Shown piece after piece: positions 31,775 to 43,895 of a stretch of 64,000 bases of DNA. Numbering within the stretch: position 1 is the stretch's first letter; every line of letters begins with the position of its first letter. The notes under the pieces are model-generated. The model was not told the origin of the DNA, made no database searches, and was given only the letters and a program-made list of their open reading frames with translations. Where the stretch lies: NCBI GenBank assembly GCA_025602905.1, contig JAHLKI010000045.1, positions 62,001 to 126,000 on the forward strand, in the 5' to 3' direction. The stretch comes from Phlyctochytrium arcticum (taxonomy: Eukaryota > Chytridiomycota > Chytridiomycetes > Chytridiales > Chytridiaceae). The translations under genes were made by a program, and so were the position numbers.

Positions 31775-33502
31775 CTACATACAACGTTTTGCCTTCAAGT
31801 GTCTATGCAGCGCGTCACTGCGGGTAAATGTAGTGGAGCAATTCGTGCACTCAAAGGGTTTAAAGTCAGAGTTGTGGGTTGCCTTGTGCCGTTTCAAGTC
31901 CTGCTTGCGCACAAAGGCCCGATCGCAGACTTCGCAGACGTGGTTTCGCTCAGCTTTGTGTAAGCGGGCATGAGCCTTCAGGGCTGCCAGCTTGTCGAAT
32001 AGTTTGCCGCAGACGCATTTGAATCTGGCATCAAATCCGAGAGCGTGGGGAAGATCCGTTGTTTGTAGGTTGTCCAAATCAAAAGAGGAGAACAGGGCCG
32101 AGTCAATGGTGGCATCCCCTGATGTTGGGTCGATAAAGGCGGGAATCTCTAAGGGGGAGAGAGACGGGTCTTCGTTGACAAACACATACGTCTTTGGCGG
32201 TGATGTACAAATTGGAGTGGCGACCGACGTGGGGGGAGGTGAGTGAAAATGAAATTTGGTTGTGGTATTAGATGCAGAGATGGAGGCAGGCGTCATGAGG
32301 GACGAAGGGGGGATTGCCGATGTATCCGTGATAATGTTGGGTAACTTGCCATGAGAGGCAGCTAATGTTGTGGGATGCGCCGACGCGGGAGTGGACGGAG
32401 GAGTTGGGTTTTGGTATGTAGGTAGCCTGAATTGTGAAAACGAATGACTGTTGTTTGGGGTGATGGGTGTGTGAAACGATGGTGATTGAGGTGGATACGC
32501 AAATGTGTGCGAACCCTGACTTGCTGCGGACGTGGGAAAGTACGATGGGTTCACGACACCATAAGGTGACATGGCCTCTGGAACAAACGGGACCGAAAAG
32601 CGTCGCGCGAGCGGAGACCGAAGCTGCTGTTGCTGCTGGTGAACATGAGGCGGTTGAGCCAGATTTGTTGAGAATGGGTCAAAGTTGGATCCGTGATAGT
32701 TTGACAAGGGAGACGGCATGTTGCTGGCTTGTGGTTGAAAGAAAGTCATCGGGCTCGGAGAGTGTTCTGGCGTGACCGCCAAAGATGCTCGCCGTGGATA
32801 TGGAGACCTGCTCGATATGTTGGGCGATGATGGATGTTTTCCAAGATGTGGCATACTGCGCCGATGTTTTGGGACTATAATAGGGTGTAACGATGCCCTG
32901 CGACTTGACGGGGCAGATCCATCATTCTCCAGCATGATGACCCCATTGTTGGCTCCATTCGACCGTACAACAGGAGCAGAGGGTAGCGACGCAGGTATAT
33001 TAGATGATCTTGATGGTAGTTCATTGGATACAGAGCTGTCTAGGGAGTACCCGCTACTCCGTCGGTACGTTGTAGTATAGGGATGCTGTTGATGCTGCTG
33101 TGGGTGCTGATTGAGGGTCATGGCCGAGTCGAATGCCAAGCTCATATCTGATAAGCTATTTGCCGAGGCAGGCGAAGTCATGCCCATTCCTTCCATACCC
33201 AGAACATCATTCTCGTGCTCGTTGGGCGAAGACATTTCGAAATTCATGATTGACGCCCCGGAGCTGTACCCTTCATCAGAGAGCGAATTGGCGACACTCG
33301 GTCGGCGGTCGGTGTAGTTGTAGTACAGATTCTGTTGCTGCTGCTGCGTAAATTGCTGCTTGTGTTGCTGCTGGTCGTGGTTGGGATGGTTTGCCTGACT
33401 AGTACTGTATGTTGGATAGGGAGATTGAGGCAAGTTGTACATTCCTGACGTTGGAATCTCATTGCTGGCCGCCGGCATTGGATACATGTCTGTCATTGAC
33501 AT
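31775..33502 (-). CDS. C2H2 zinc-finger protein, Ser/Pro/Gln-rich, putative transcription regulator
   Basis: Single exon, 575 residues. Long low-complexity N-terminal part (Gln-rich YPTYSTSQ, HKQQFTQQQQQNLYYNY; many Ser-Pro and Arg-Arg-x-Ser sites such as RRSSGYSL, RRASLHP, RRSMPHL, RRFSVPF, which look like basophilic kinase sites). At the C terminus are three tandem fingers: CVCGKLFDKLAALKAHARLH, CEVCDRAFVRKQDLKRHKATH and CTNCSTTFTRSDALHRHLKAKRC; in the last one the final ligand is His or Cys. The pattern of a Ser-rich body with C-terminal fingers and phospho-like sites recalls fungal stress or calcium-responsive regulators, but I cannot name an orthologue. A different gene from the C2H2 protein at 23267, with an unlike finger spacing. 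Confidence 0.82.
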   Translation of the reverse strand: MSMTDMYPMPAASNEIPTSGMYNLPQSPYPTYSTSQANHPNHDQQQHKQQFTQQQQQNLYYNYTDRRPSVANSLSDEGYSSGASIMNFEMSSPNEHENDVLGMEGMGMTSPASANSLSDMSLAFDSAMTLNQHPQQHQQHPYTTTYRRSSGYSLDSSVSNELPSRSSNIPASLPSAPVVRSNGANNGVIMLENDGSAPSSRRASLHPIIVPKHRRSMPHLGKHPSSPNISSRSPYPRRASLAVTPEHSPSPMTFFQPQASNMPSPLSNYHGSNFDPFSTNLAQPPHVHQQQQQLRSPLARRFSVPFVPEAMSPYGVVNPSYFPTSAASQGSHTFAYPPQSPSFHTPITPNNSHSFSQFRLPTYQNPTPPSTPASAHPTTLAASHGKLPNIITDTSAIPPSSLMTPASISASNTTTKFHFHSPPPTSVATPICTSPPKTYVFVNEDPSLSPLEIPAFIDPTSGDATIDSALFSSFDLDNLQTTDLPHALGFDARFKCVCGKLFDKLAALKAHARLHKAERNHVCEVCDRAFVRKQDLKRHKATHNSDFKPFECTNCSTTFTRSDALHRHLKAKRCM

Positions 33503-36348
33503 GAATAGTAGGCCTTTGCTTTCGGATGCTCGCTTTCGTCTCCTCGGATATCGCAGATGCTGAAGACCGTTGATATGACTTCCCCCCGACTAATGTACAC
33601 AATTCAACTGTTCGACAAGACCGTGGCTCTTTGTTGTCCTTTGGATAATCTTCTTGAATGATAGCTTGTCGCTCCAGTGTTTCTCTACCAAGTCCGCAGC
33701 GTCTGCAGCCAATGGGGTGTTGAAGTAGGTCGAGCGCTCAACGCTTTTTCTTGATGCAAAATACAATATGGAAGTGCTGATGACCCAAAAACCGAGGGGT
33801 GAACGAGTATTTGGTCCAAAGGTAAGAATCGAAATGAAATAGAGGTTCAGCGGTGGGCAATAACTGCTGGTTCTTTTTCTTTTCCGGAGTTGATGCGACG
33901 CGGCGCCTACTGCCCTTTCCGCTCAGAGTTACAAACGCTTTGCGCGGGGGGTCTATTTACATGCAGTGTCAAGTGCTCCTAATTTCCTCTTAGGTTTGAG
34001 AGGTCACCAGCAACAACGGTCCTGACCTGGGTTTAATCCTGCTCTCCACGACCACAAGCTACTTCTACTGCTTCTACGCAGAGTCTTTGTGTTAATGGGT
34101 CGGAGAGGATGCCAGTGCTCCTGCTTTCGGAGTTTGGCCTGCGGCAAAACGCCCAGCTTTTGCGGTGTGGGCCATGGCCGGCCGTCGAGCGCTGGGGGTC
34201 TGCTGCCGCGTTTCAGGCAGCGGCGACATTGCGTAAGCAACTTGCGGCACGCGTATACGCGTCGTCGGGCTTTGCCCTGGGCTTTGGCATTCATCAAGGA
34301 TTCATCGAGTACGCGAGGATTCATTCACAAAGCGTCTATATGTCCATCGGATCTTGCACATTATTAGGAACTGCTTTGTACACACGGGAAGAGGCCTGGT
34401 TCTGATACTCCTATCAAGCACAAGTTGAAAACTGTCCAACATTGGCCTTTTTCTATCACGACTGCAAGGGAATGAAACAGAAGTTTTTAACAGTCCTTCG
34501 AATTTTGAGGGTCCTCTAATACTATCATATTAAGCGATATCGTTATGGATTGGTCCCTCGTTTCGAAAGCCATCTTTACGGTTTGTGTATTTCTACAAGT
34601 CCAAACCAACTTAAAGTTAGGCTTAGACAGCACCTTTGGGTCCCGTTCAACTCTGAATCATGGAATCCAAAGCTGTTGCTGTCAAGCCCGAGCCTGGGCT
34701 GTAAAGTCCATCTCTGCCACGAATGCCCAAAACTTCCCAAATCTTTTCCAGACATATCGTCTTCTTTAACGAGGACCTATCGTAGGCATAACGATCCTAG
34801 TTTCACGCGACATGTCGCCGTGTAGTCGATAAGTACTGTACCTGTTCAAAGCTTGAAAAAGGCATGTCAAATGAGGATAAATACCTCCTTTCGGCCCCCG
34901 GCTTCCTCTTTCCCCGTCTCCATGTGCATGTATACATCAATAGCTCCTAATTCGTAAGATTTGTGTTCGCGCGTTTCGAGAAAGTTGGACATGGCTATCT
35001 GTTTAGGTTTGGGCGAGGGGGGGAAGGCATGCGTGAAATCACTTGTCAACTTCATCAGATGCCAGGTACTCGGAAATTAACGAGAATCAAAGACGATCAA
35101 TATCACATATTTCTTCTCGATGGATAGGATTGCAACTCATTGCGCCTTGTAAGTGCCGGAAATATCCAACTGCCCCGCGTTTGAGCACGTCCGATGCCCT
35201 CTGCAACTCAGCCAACGTTTAGCCAATGATTTCTTCATGTATGACACCTATTCGAATTTTAATTTCGAAAGACCTCGTCAGACAGAATGTTTTAGACTTG
35301 TGTAACTTTTTTTCGCATATACGCGGTACGATTGGCTTTTATCCCGAGCTTTCCCCAGCAAAGAGAATGAACCGACGGGAACGCAAGAAGTCGTTCGACG
35401 GCAACGTCGTCAGCCGCGCGATGGCACAAACTCCGCAGAGTCCGCACCAATTACCTGTGTACTTTCCATCGCGCATCCGCCATCATGATATGAATGAAAG
35501 CCTGATTCGGCGCCGATTAATAAAAAATGTGTCCTATTAATCTAGGCGAAGCAACAGTGCAAAGAAGAAGAAGATCAAGATGATACATAGTTCAAGATGG
35601 GAGAGGATAAGGAGAACACGTGTTTGAAAGAATGTCCATCACAAAATCAAACCAATGGCAGTTCTACAATGAGCGTTCATGAAGAATGAAAGCTGTTTCC
35701 ATTCATACACAAAGGAATGGGCAAGGGTCACCAGTTGCGTGCGTCTCACGTTTGGCCGCTCTTGTTGCCTGCCTGTGCAAGCAAGTCGCGGAGATTTGGA
35801 TTTGTGTGCGCCACTTGGAGGTCGGGTATTTTTGGGCCGTTCGCGGGGCATTTTAGACCACGACCTTAAATTTTTGGGGGTCCCCATAAGAAATGTTCTG
35901 TTATTGTTGAGAGCTCAGTGCCCATGGCAGTCTCTGGTGTTCACTAGCAGAGTGCATTTGTTTCTGTTTTCCTCATCTTCCGTTTGCATCAAGATAATCG
36001 GCACATCTCATAATTCACCTACGGCAGAGACAGACAGCACAAAGCAAGCGACATAAAAGCTCAAAGATCCAGGACTACAAATAGATTGTTCGCAATCTGA
36101 TCGCAACGGGAACCGATCAGTGTGTTTGGTGCATGATTGACCGTCTTCAAGGCGTTCTTCTTCAAAAATCACACTTCAAACTCCGACGCTTGGCGGTTGT
36201 GACCCATCACTTGTTTCGACTTGAAATCAAGTATGTATTCAGACGGTATATATGAATTTAAATACCAAACTTCCGTCGTTTCCTTTCCGAAAAGGTAGAA
36301 CTGTCAATTCCAATCTCGCCTCAGCGTTAAAGGGTTACTGGCGACAAG
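33503..36348. other. Long intergenic region between two divergent genes
   Basis: Flanked by a minus-strand C2H2 gene and a plus-strand low-complexity protein gene, so both promoters lie here. I see no further gene: frames are at most 125 codons, overlap each other and carry no motif. At 2.8 kb it is the longest gene-free stretch of the conventional part, which would suit a regulatory gene with long leader or complex control. Confidence 0.45.
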
Positions 36349-39300
36349 ATGCGGCCCATCATCGCCATACCCATGGAGCGTCCCAGCACCACCACAACAC
36401 CTCATACCACCGACCCACCGACCGTCGCCGAACTTTCAGATGATCAACCGCGTGAGATGCCGCTAGACAGATCCATGCATCGCCTCGGTTCCGCCCGGGA
36501 CTTGTCGCGCGATAGTTCGGTCTCCGAGCGGGCTCCGGGACTGGATCGGGGGTCGGGATTGGCCATGTGGCGATGGAAGGGTGGCAGTAAGCAGAGTTTG
36601 AAGGAGGACAAGGCGAGTAAGAAGGAGAAGACAAAAGAGAAGGAAAAGGATAAGGAACGCGAACGGGAACGGGAGCGGGAAGAGCGGGAATCGGTCGATG
36701 TGAGGGACTCCACTGGCTCATTGTCCTTTGTAAGTATTTCCGTCTTGCTCACAATTCCTGTAAAACCAGATACTCATGCTTGTTATCACATAGTTCCGGG
36801 GTACCAAGGACAAGGACCCAGGTTTGGCTTTTGACTTTGAAAAGCTCTTAAAGTCAAACGAAACAAAAAAGATGACTTCAACGCCCGACCAAATGAAAAA
36901 CATTGAAGTCCGCAAGAACCAAAAGTTGCGCATGGAGGCCAAGTCTCCCACCACTGAATCTGCTGATCCGTCCATTTTGCGCTTTATCCGGCAGGAAAGC
37001 GCGATGGGAACGCCTACTGATGCATCCTCGCCCGGCGGCAACGACACGGATCGATCCGACGACGAGGATGGACCGTCGGGGAAGAAGGAGTCGCATTGGG
37101 CAGAGTTTATCAAGTACTCGGGGCCGGATGATCCGCTGGGCACGAAAGCTGGGAGCGCGGCGGGCAGTCCTCGTTTGGCCAACACTGGTACGATAAACCG
37201 ACAAAAGACGACATCATCGACGGCATCCGTTCCAATTATACCGACCATTCCCAGGGCGCAGACACCAGGCAGTCCCCATGTGTCGCTGAAATCACCGCAG
37301 CAGTCACAGAACCAGCGGACTTCGGAGTATACAACGTACTTGCCCACGCAGCGCCTGAGTATTTCGGAGACTCGATGGCGGGATATTGCCAATGAACTGG
37401 GCACATCGCCAGCTCGCGCACGCGCTCTATCCATTCCTTCCGTCTCGTCATCGCCCAATGCGTCCGCCCCCATTTTCGTCAAATCCCAGTCTACCAACGA
37501 TATTTCCCGCGAAGGCATGTCCGAGTTGAATGTCGAGAAGATGCTAGAGCAAGTACTGCGCAAGACGGGCGGATCTATGGCGTCGCTTCCCACGAGAAGC
37601 GAGATGGGCTCGGACAGTATGGTCAGTTCGCCCATTTCCGCGTCGTCGGGAGGAGATTTGCAACGGACCATGTCACCCGATGGCACAATCCCGCATCATC
37701 AACCCCGTAACCGCATGCGCAAAGTAGAATCATTGTCAACATTGGCCACACCCCGTCTCAACTCCAATCTCAACTTTTCGGATAACGAAGACGATATGGA
37801 TAGCGAGATGACCCAGACTTATCGAACACCAAGTGGGGTTGTGCCGTCACGGTCGCCCACGCACATGTATCACGGAACCCGGGAAGTGATTCCTGTTCCA
37901 CGCGTCATAACCGATTCGAGTCAACTCCCACCTGTGCCCGAAAAGGATATGAAGAAGAAGCGGAAAACGAATGCCCTTCGATTGTTTTCGCTCGGCGGAT
38001 CAAAGAACAAGGCTGCTAGTACCTCTCAGTTGGCCAGCGTCGGGGTGCCCGCGCCTAGCACTATCATCAGCTCACCTACTCCACCCGCAGGACGGCGTGT
38101 ATCCTCGTCATCCAATACGTTGGCAGCAGGCGGACCATCGGGACTTTCGGAACGAACCATTTCTCAATCTTCTATAGCAGGATTGGGCGGGCCTGCCATG
38201 GCCAACGCGTCCGGTGCTAGTGTCAACGCGGGACCCAAGTCGGGAGCAGCGAAGTACACCATGATTCAAATCCCGTATGATGCCAAACACACCAAAACTT
38301 CGACTCTGACGGCAGGCGGTCAGCCCAACATCAGTGGAACAACCGCCCCGACCCCCAACACAAGCGCCCTGCCCTCCCGCACATCAACCACCAGCCCCCC
38401 ACCCTCTGAAATCCTCTCCCGGAACGTAACGGCCGCCTCGACGCGTAGCAACAACTCCAAGAGTGGTGTGCCAGAAGAGGAAGTCATCCCCTTCCGCCGC
38501 GCCATGAGCCATCCGGGGATTTGGGACGGAGTGGGCAGCGCGATCGGGTTGCCAGTTCCACCCGTGCCTAAGTTGCCAGCCAAGTACAGTTTGGAAAAAC
38601 CGCAAAAGGACAGCGGCGCGGGCGGGTCGGGCGACGTGGAGGGTAAGATTGCCGCGGATCTTGCACCCTCGTCTTCGGGACATGTTCGCCAGTCGTCGAC
38701 CGCATCCGGAGTGGGTCACGTTCGAGAGTCGTCCACCGCATCGGGAATGGGTCACGTTCGGAAATTGTCCATTGCATCAGGAGCGGGTCACGCTCGTGAG
38801 TTGTCGACCGCATCAGCCATGGACCAAGTCCGGGAGCCATTTATCACTGACCCTGTCTACGACTCTCCCGTCATGTCTGATACTTCTGCTCCCGTTCCGC
38901 CCAAACTCGAAATCTCCGAGTTGCCCCAACAACAACCCGCAGAGCCGATCGCGGAAGATACAGAGAAATCTGCAATTCTGCCATCACCCACCATTACCGC
39001 ACCGGTCATCGAGCCTCCCATAGAGCCAACCCTTACTGAACCTACAGCGGACGAGCCAATCACTGAATCCGATGATGCGGAAATGGTTCCTACTACTGAC
39101 CTCAATGATATGGAACCCGAACGCGTTGAATCTTCAGTATTGGGAATGGCTCCTACCCTGCAATTAAACCATGAGACCAAGGTGGCCGAACCCGATGTTG
39201 GACGGGACGTGGCCGAGCCCAATGTTGGACAGAACGAGACTACCAGCGACCTCATTGATCCGGAGATGACCGAACCTGTTGGACCTAAAGTGTTTGGAAT

Positions 39301-41903
39301 CGCGCCTACCCTACAATGGAATGGTGATCGTGAGTCGATTCAGCCGGATGTGTCCCATACCGAGCCCGAAGCGGATATGAATACCGACCATGTCACCAAC
39401 AACGAGCCATCGTCCTCCGAAGCTGTTCAAGAGCAGCCCGAATCCACCCGTCCGTCCATAACTCAACCCCCTCTCCCCCCTCTCAACGACGACGGCCTGC
39501 AACCAAGTGCAAGGGATTCAACCGTCACACCCAGTCCCAACCTCTCTACCGTCCAGCAACAAACCCGACACTTGTTGGAAGCTGCGACATTCCCCAGTGT
39601 CCCAGCGACAGCGGCAACCAAAGAATTCATATCAAGACCCATCATCTCACCCATACTCGCATCCATCCTTCACCACCTCGCACTCCTCGATCCATCGTTC
39701 AGTGATCTACTTAGTCAGCCTGCAACTGCATCTTTTACGCAACAGTTAACGAGTCCGCATGGACTGGGCGCCACATTCCCGTCTCCGCCGCCGTCACCAG
39801 ACCGACATCCCCAAAATGAAGAGTATGTCAAGGTGGCGGCATCCGGTGACGGACACCCCAAAGAAACAACTGGATACCGCGACTCTTCATGCCAAACCAT
39901 CCACGACGTGCTCGTAGCCCAAAACCTGAACCTCGACCCTCCCACTGCTGGCGAATACATTCAAGCCTCAGTCTCCTGTCCAACCTGTCTCGCAACCACG
40001 CAACAGGACACCACTCGATTTTGTCGGTCGGTCGTGGACGAGATTGTCGCTGAGAGTATGGGCGCCGACGCTCCAACGGGTGCGTTAAGTATCAGTGAAC
40101 GGCAAGAATTGGAGATGTGCCGGGCCCGGGTATTGGTGCTTGAGCATTGGTTGGAAATGGTGGCCGGTGCGGCTGTTACTGCGGCGTTGAGGAGGAATCA
40201 GGAAACCACTCGGGTAACATCTCAGTATCACCCAGAGTCTACTTTCTCCGAAGATGATGAACCCGAACCATCTCATGATCAAAAGGCATTGCCCCCACTT
40301 GACCCGACGTACCCAGCCTCATCCACTTTTGACGAACCGCTCATTCTCGTGAACAAGAAATCGACGGCAACGTTCATGACTGCATCGGAAGGGTTGGAGA
40401 CGGGCGAGAGCATTTACGAGATGGCCGTGTCCCATTTCCAGGAGGGTGCCAATCTGACCACGGGAGATTTTGGCCATGTTGAGAACAATGAGGAAGACGT
40501 TCATCCTCCCCCCACCAAAATCTTTGTTGATGACCATTTACCGACATTAGACCACGCAGCCTCTATTCTTCTTCCGCCCACTCCTATCCGACGCTTGTCC
40601 TCATCTCCTATCCCCATCGATTCGTCAGCTGATCACATACCAGCATTAGTCACAACCCGCTCCAGCACAACGACTAAATCAAATGCCGAACTCATGTCCT
40701 TCTTCGAGACGCTGGATCAGGAAATTGCGAGTAGCTGGCCTGCTTCGCCGGGTCCAAGTGACGCAGTTCACGAATTGCCAGTTCACGAGCTCGCGACCGC
40801 GATCGAGGAACAAGTGGAAGACGAAGAAGAAGAAGCCGACGCGGTTCCAGTCGGCAACCCCTCGTTCTCTCAGGCCCAAACGTCTTCCCGCCGGAGCTCT
40901 CTGCACATCAAACCCAAAAGTCTCTTCCACGCAACCGACGAAAGCCGGAACTCGGTGTCCTCTCTCGCATCCTTCATCCACCCCGAATTCACACCTCGCG
41001 CGTCCTTTTCGGGGAGTTCCACCCATAGTATGTCCGAAGACGGGCCGCCGACCTCCCCGGGACCCCGCAAACCGTCCATGGCGCTTAGCGAGCGCCTATC
41101 GGTGACCAGCGGGTTTTACCCCGTGCCGGGGCTGGTCACGTCCGGGACGCCATATTCGAGTGAAGGAAGTATGGTTGATCTGGGGTTGACCCTTGGGAGT
41201 GCGAGTCCAGTCAATGTGAGTCGACGAGGAACAACCAACAAAGAATTTGACCACACTCAGGACGCGGCGGCATCATCATCATCACCTCCTCAACCCCAAC
41301 TTGAAATCCCCGCAGCGCTCGCCCCCCGTCCACCCATCAACCCGACGCTCCGCTCCGGATCATCACCGACCCAATCCGCCACAGTTACCTCCCCGTTAAG
41401 CGTATCCCCAACCCAACAACAAAGCAAACTCCCGCCCCGTCCATTGCTCAGAACCCCATCTGCTCTAGCCGACCGCGTCAAAATCTTTGAACCCCAGCAA
41501 CAAAAACAGTCTAATCTCCCCGCACCCGTCTCTATCCCGTCCCCATCCACTCCCTCGTCGCCGAGTCCCTACATGCACTCCCCAGCCGCTTCCGAAGGTA
41601 AGAAACATAACTCCACCAAGATTCCCCCGCAAACTTTTTTCTTACATTTCTGAAAACATTAGATGCCCTCCAATCCGCATCCCGCCCTTCCTCTCCCTAC
41701 CACACATTCATGAAATCCGAAATGTCCCGGATAAAATCTGAGACGCCCAACGCGGGTCATAAAGAAGCATTCAAGCTTGCCGCATGTAAGTGTTCACATC
41801 TTTTCATTGGTTTTTTTGTAAACCACGTACTAAATGGCAAATCATGCGTTTTTTAGACCGATGGAAAACATCCCCCGAGAACCCCAAAAATATGCGCTTA
41901 TAG
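36349..41903 (+). CDS. Very large low-complexity Ser/Pro/Thr-rich protein with YABBY/HMG-like C-terminal motif
   Basis: Four exons: 36349-36729, 36794-41597, 41663-41785, 41857-41903; 1784 residues. No catalytic domain recognised. Order: basic N terminus with an Arg-Glu/Lys-Glu run (KKEKTKEKEKDKERERERER), a short ordered part after the first intron (FRGTKDKDPGLAFDFEKLLK), then about 1,500 residues of Ser/Pro/Thr-rich disordered sequence. It includes four to five 14-residue repeats of the type GHVRESSTASGMGH (38670-38830) and a region of Glu/Pro-rich repeats (TEPTADEPITE). A Cys-containing, possibly ordered part lies near residue 1030-1090 (SVSCPTCLATT). The last 40 residues read MKSEMSRIKSETPNAGHKEA and AYRWKTSPENPKN, resembling the HMG-like end of YABBY-type domains. 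Probably a scaffold, signalling or nuclear protein; role unknown. Confidence 0.75.
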
Positions 41904-42392
41904 AATTTTTTCCGCGCCGTGGTTATAGTACATGTCACCCTTTCTCGTTTTTGTAAATACTGAATCCAATAGACTGTCTTTTTTCGTCGTAAAGTAAAAC
42001 GCACCTTCTGGGCTGCTGAGACCTCATTCCGCTGCCATCCCAGAACATTGCTATACGCTGCTCATCAACTCATCCAGACCAATTATATGTTCAGACCTTT
42101 GTCATATTTCAATATAAAGTACACGAGCAGAGATTGTGAGGGGGGAGAACTAGGAAGGCACGGTACATTAAAAAAAGGTGCAAGGGTGGAAAGTAGCGAA
42201 TGAGAGGCGAAAATGGGAAGCGGGGACTTGTAGTGGTTCCCAATCACCCCAGTCATTCTTTTCTTGAGTGATGCCTTGCGGTTTGAATACTGGCGCTGGA
42301 TTTCGTGACCGCCGTCCCCAACTTGCTGCGGTAAAGTTTTGAATTGGCCATGTAACTCAGCCCATTTTGTGTCCGTATCTCTGGCCTTCCAA
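41904..42392. other. No gene seen
   Basis: 3' flank of the large gene and start of the repeat-rich CRN region. Confidence 0.4.
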
Positions 42393-42935
42393 TCAATGCA
42401 CCTTTTGAATCTGATGGCACCACTGAGATCGTCTGTACCAACGGGTCATCTGTCGTATTTGACCCTTCCTTGAAGTTTGAAAACCGTTGTGGCGACAGCT
42501 AAATATCCGAGATGATGCCGGTATTGCGAAGGTAGGCCGGACACCAGCTTGACAAGCATTGGAAATGCGTATTGAATGATCGTCCAGGAGGGGAGAGAGG
42601 GGGAGATGTTGAGCGTGGTGGTTGATCCGCGTACTCCGCCATCCCCCCATGGCTTTCACACGCTCCCCTCCCTCCAACTTCTTTGCGCCCAGAAGGATCG
42701 AGCTTTTCCGATGGGTTGATGATGTCTGGCACGCAGAAGAATAGCGGCCAGTATTCGCCCAGATTCGTAAACACCACGATCCGTTCAAGGAGATACCGCG
42801 GATCCCCATGTGAGCCTTTTCCGCCAACATCGAGGGGAAAAAGCGGCTCTCATCTTCCAGTCCCTGATACTTGAAAAGCGCCGTGGTCGGGCCACTATAG
42901 CTGGTGATGCTGGTGATGATCGAGACGCTGTTCAT
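42393..42935 (-). pseudogene. Probable CRN C-terminal domain remnant
   Basis: An open frame of 180 codons that is best read as two overlapping frames: ALFKYQGLEDESRFFPSMLA in one, then VVFTNLGEYWPLFFCVPDII in the next. The phrase hhhTNLGxxWxLhh resembles the variable C-terminal domains of Crinkler proteins, and it sits on the same strand downstream of a broken CRN N-terminal domain, separated by a minisatellite. Not recognised more exactly. Confidence 0.35.
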
Positions 42936-43023
42936 CGGTGAGCGCGTCTCGCCAGGCTCATAGTCCTGGAGGTATATTCTTTCCAGTTCGATACTAGGAT
43001 GGACGAAGTGGTGACATCTTGAG

Positions 43024-43197
43024 CTCGAGGTTGCGGGGGAGGTTGCGTTGGAGGTTGCGTTGGAGGTTGCTTGGGAGGTTGCGTGGGAGGTTGCGTGGGA
43101 GGTTGCATGGGAGGTTGCGTGGGAGGTTGCATGGGAGGTTGCATGGGAGGTTGCGTGGGAGGTTGTGTGGGAGGGTGCGTGGGAGGTTGCGTTGGGG
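43024..43197. repeat. 12-bp minisatellite (GGAGGTTGCGTG units)
   Basis: About fourteen direct copies of a 12-bp unit, GGAGGTTGCGTG or GGAGGTTGCATG. Because the unit is a multiple of three, all frames stay open and give artefactual proteins (Pro-Pro-Thr-Gln on the minus strand; Gly/Cys- or Glu/Val/Ala-rich on the plus strand). The right end runs into GCGTTGGGGTTACTACCATG, which also occurs at 46610-46640, so the array grew from a dispersed CRN-flanking sequence. Confidence 0.8.
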
Positions 43198-43237
43198 TTA
43201 CTACCATGTCGAGTTCCATCGTGGTCACATTGCTAGG

Positions 43238-43895
43238 CTATGGATCAATCACAGGGCAACCGGTGTAATCCTGGGTGCAATCTTGAGGATATATCCTTCG
43301 CAATTGGGCGTTCGGATGGAGGACATGCCGCCGAACCGCCGCGCTCATGATCTGGCAGAGCCCATGGTCAGACTCTCTCTGCGCACTTCGCTTTCGAACT
43401 TTAAGGCACCATGACGTATGGAAGTGCACATCGTCGCCGACGTACGACACAGGCTTGGGTTGCGCGGGGTCATAAAACCCTAAGTTTTCGTCGGCAATAC
43501 GGTAGATGGTTCTCCGGATTCCTCTAATCTTCAGGGCCCTACAGATTGTCCGTCTGCGACCTCTGCAAGAAGAAAAAAGCCAAACGATTAATAATCGTAT
43601 AAAAAATGATGCCAAAGGTCAATCGTTTTACTTACCAGTGGTTGCCACTTGCATTCGGTCCGGCACCACACTTAAATGAATGGTGTTCTCCTCCTCAAAT
43701 CCGCTATTGCGTCAAAATCGAGACAATTTCTTGGCTCAGGCTCGTCTCGGCCTTGACCAGAACTTTGCTTGCATAGACCATCAGTCGATTCGTTGGGATA
43801 CCTTCCAACATGGGCTCATCCTGTGCAAGTTCCTTGTTGACATCCTTTCGGAAAACGGCGATGTTGGAATCTTTGGTGTGATTTCAGGCAAGGGT
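43238..43895 (-). pseudogene. Broken Crinkler-like (CRN) gene
   Basis: Minus strand. The first exon reads SNIAVFRKDVNKELAQDEPM, then NRLMVYASKVLVKAE, then after a frame change TIHLSVVPDRMQVATTG up to a donor at about 43635. This corresponds piece by piece to the intact CRN gene at 47529 (VDVFRKAVKKDL, LRLMVYTKKAQVKAD, VFVVVPDSVHMATTTG). The next exon, from about 43565, reads LGFYDPAQPKPVSYVGDDV, matching LGYHDPSHPKPFSYSGEDL of the intact gene, and then shifts frame (ALKFESEVRR). At least two frame changes and in-frame stops make it dead. Confidence 0.6.

Noticed and set aside
36718..37686. 322-codon minus-strand frame
   Set aside because: Antisense of the large Ser/Pro-rich gene, whose codon bias keeps the opposite frame open.
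42932..43268. Pro-Thr-Gln repeat and Gly/Cys repeat proteins on both strands
   Set aside because: All are translations of the 12-bp minisatellite, which is open in every frame because its length is a multiple of three.
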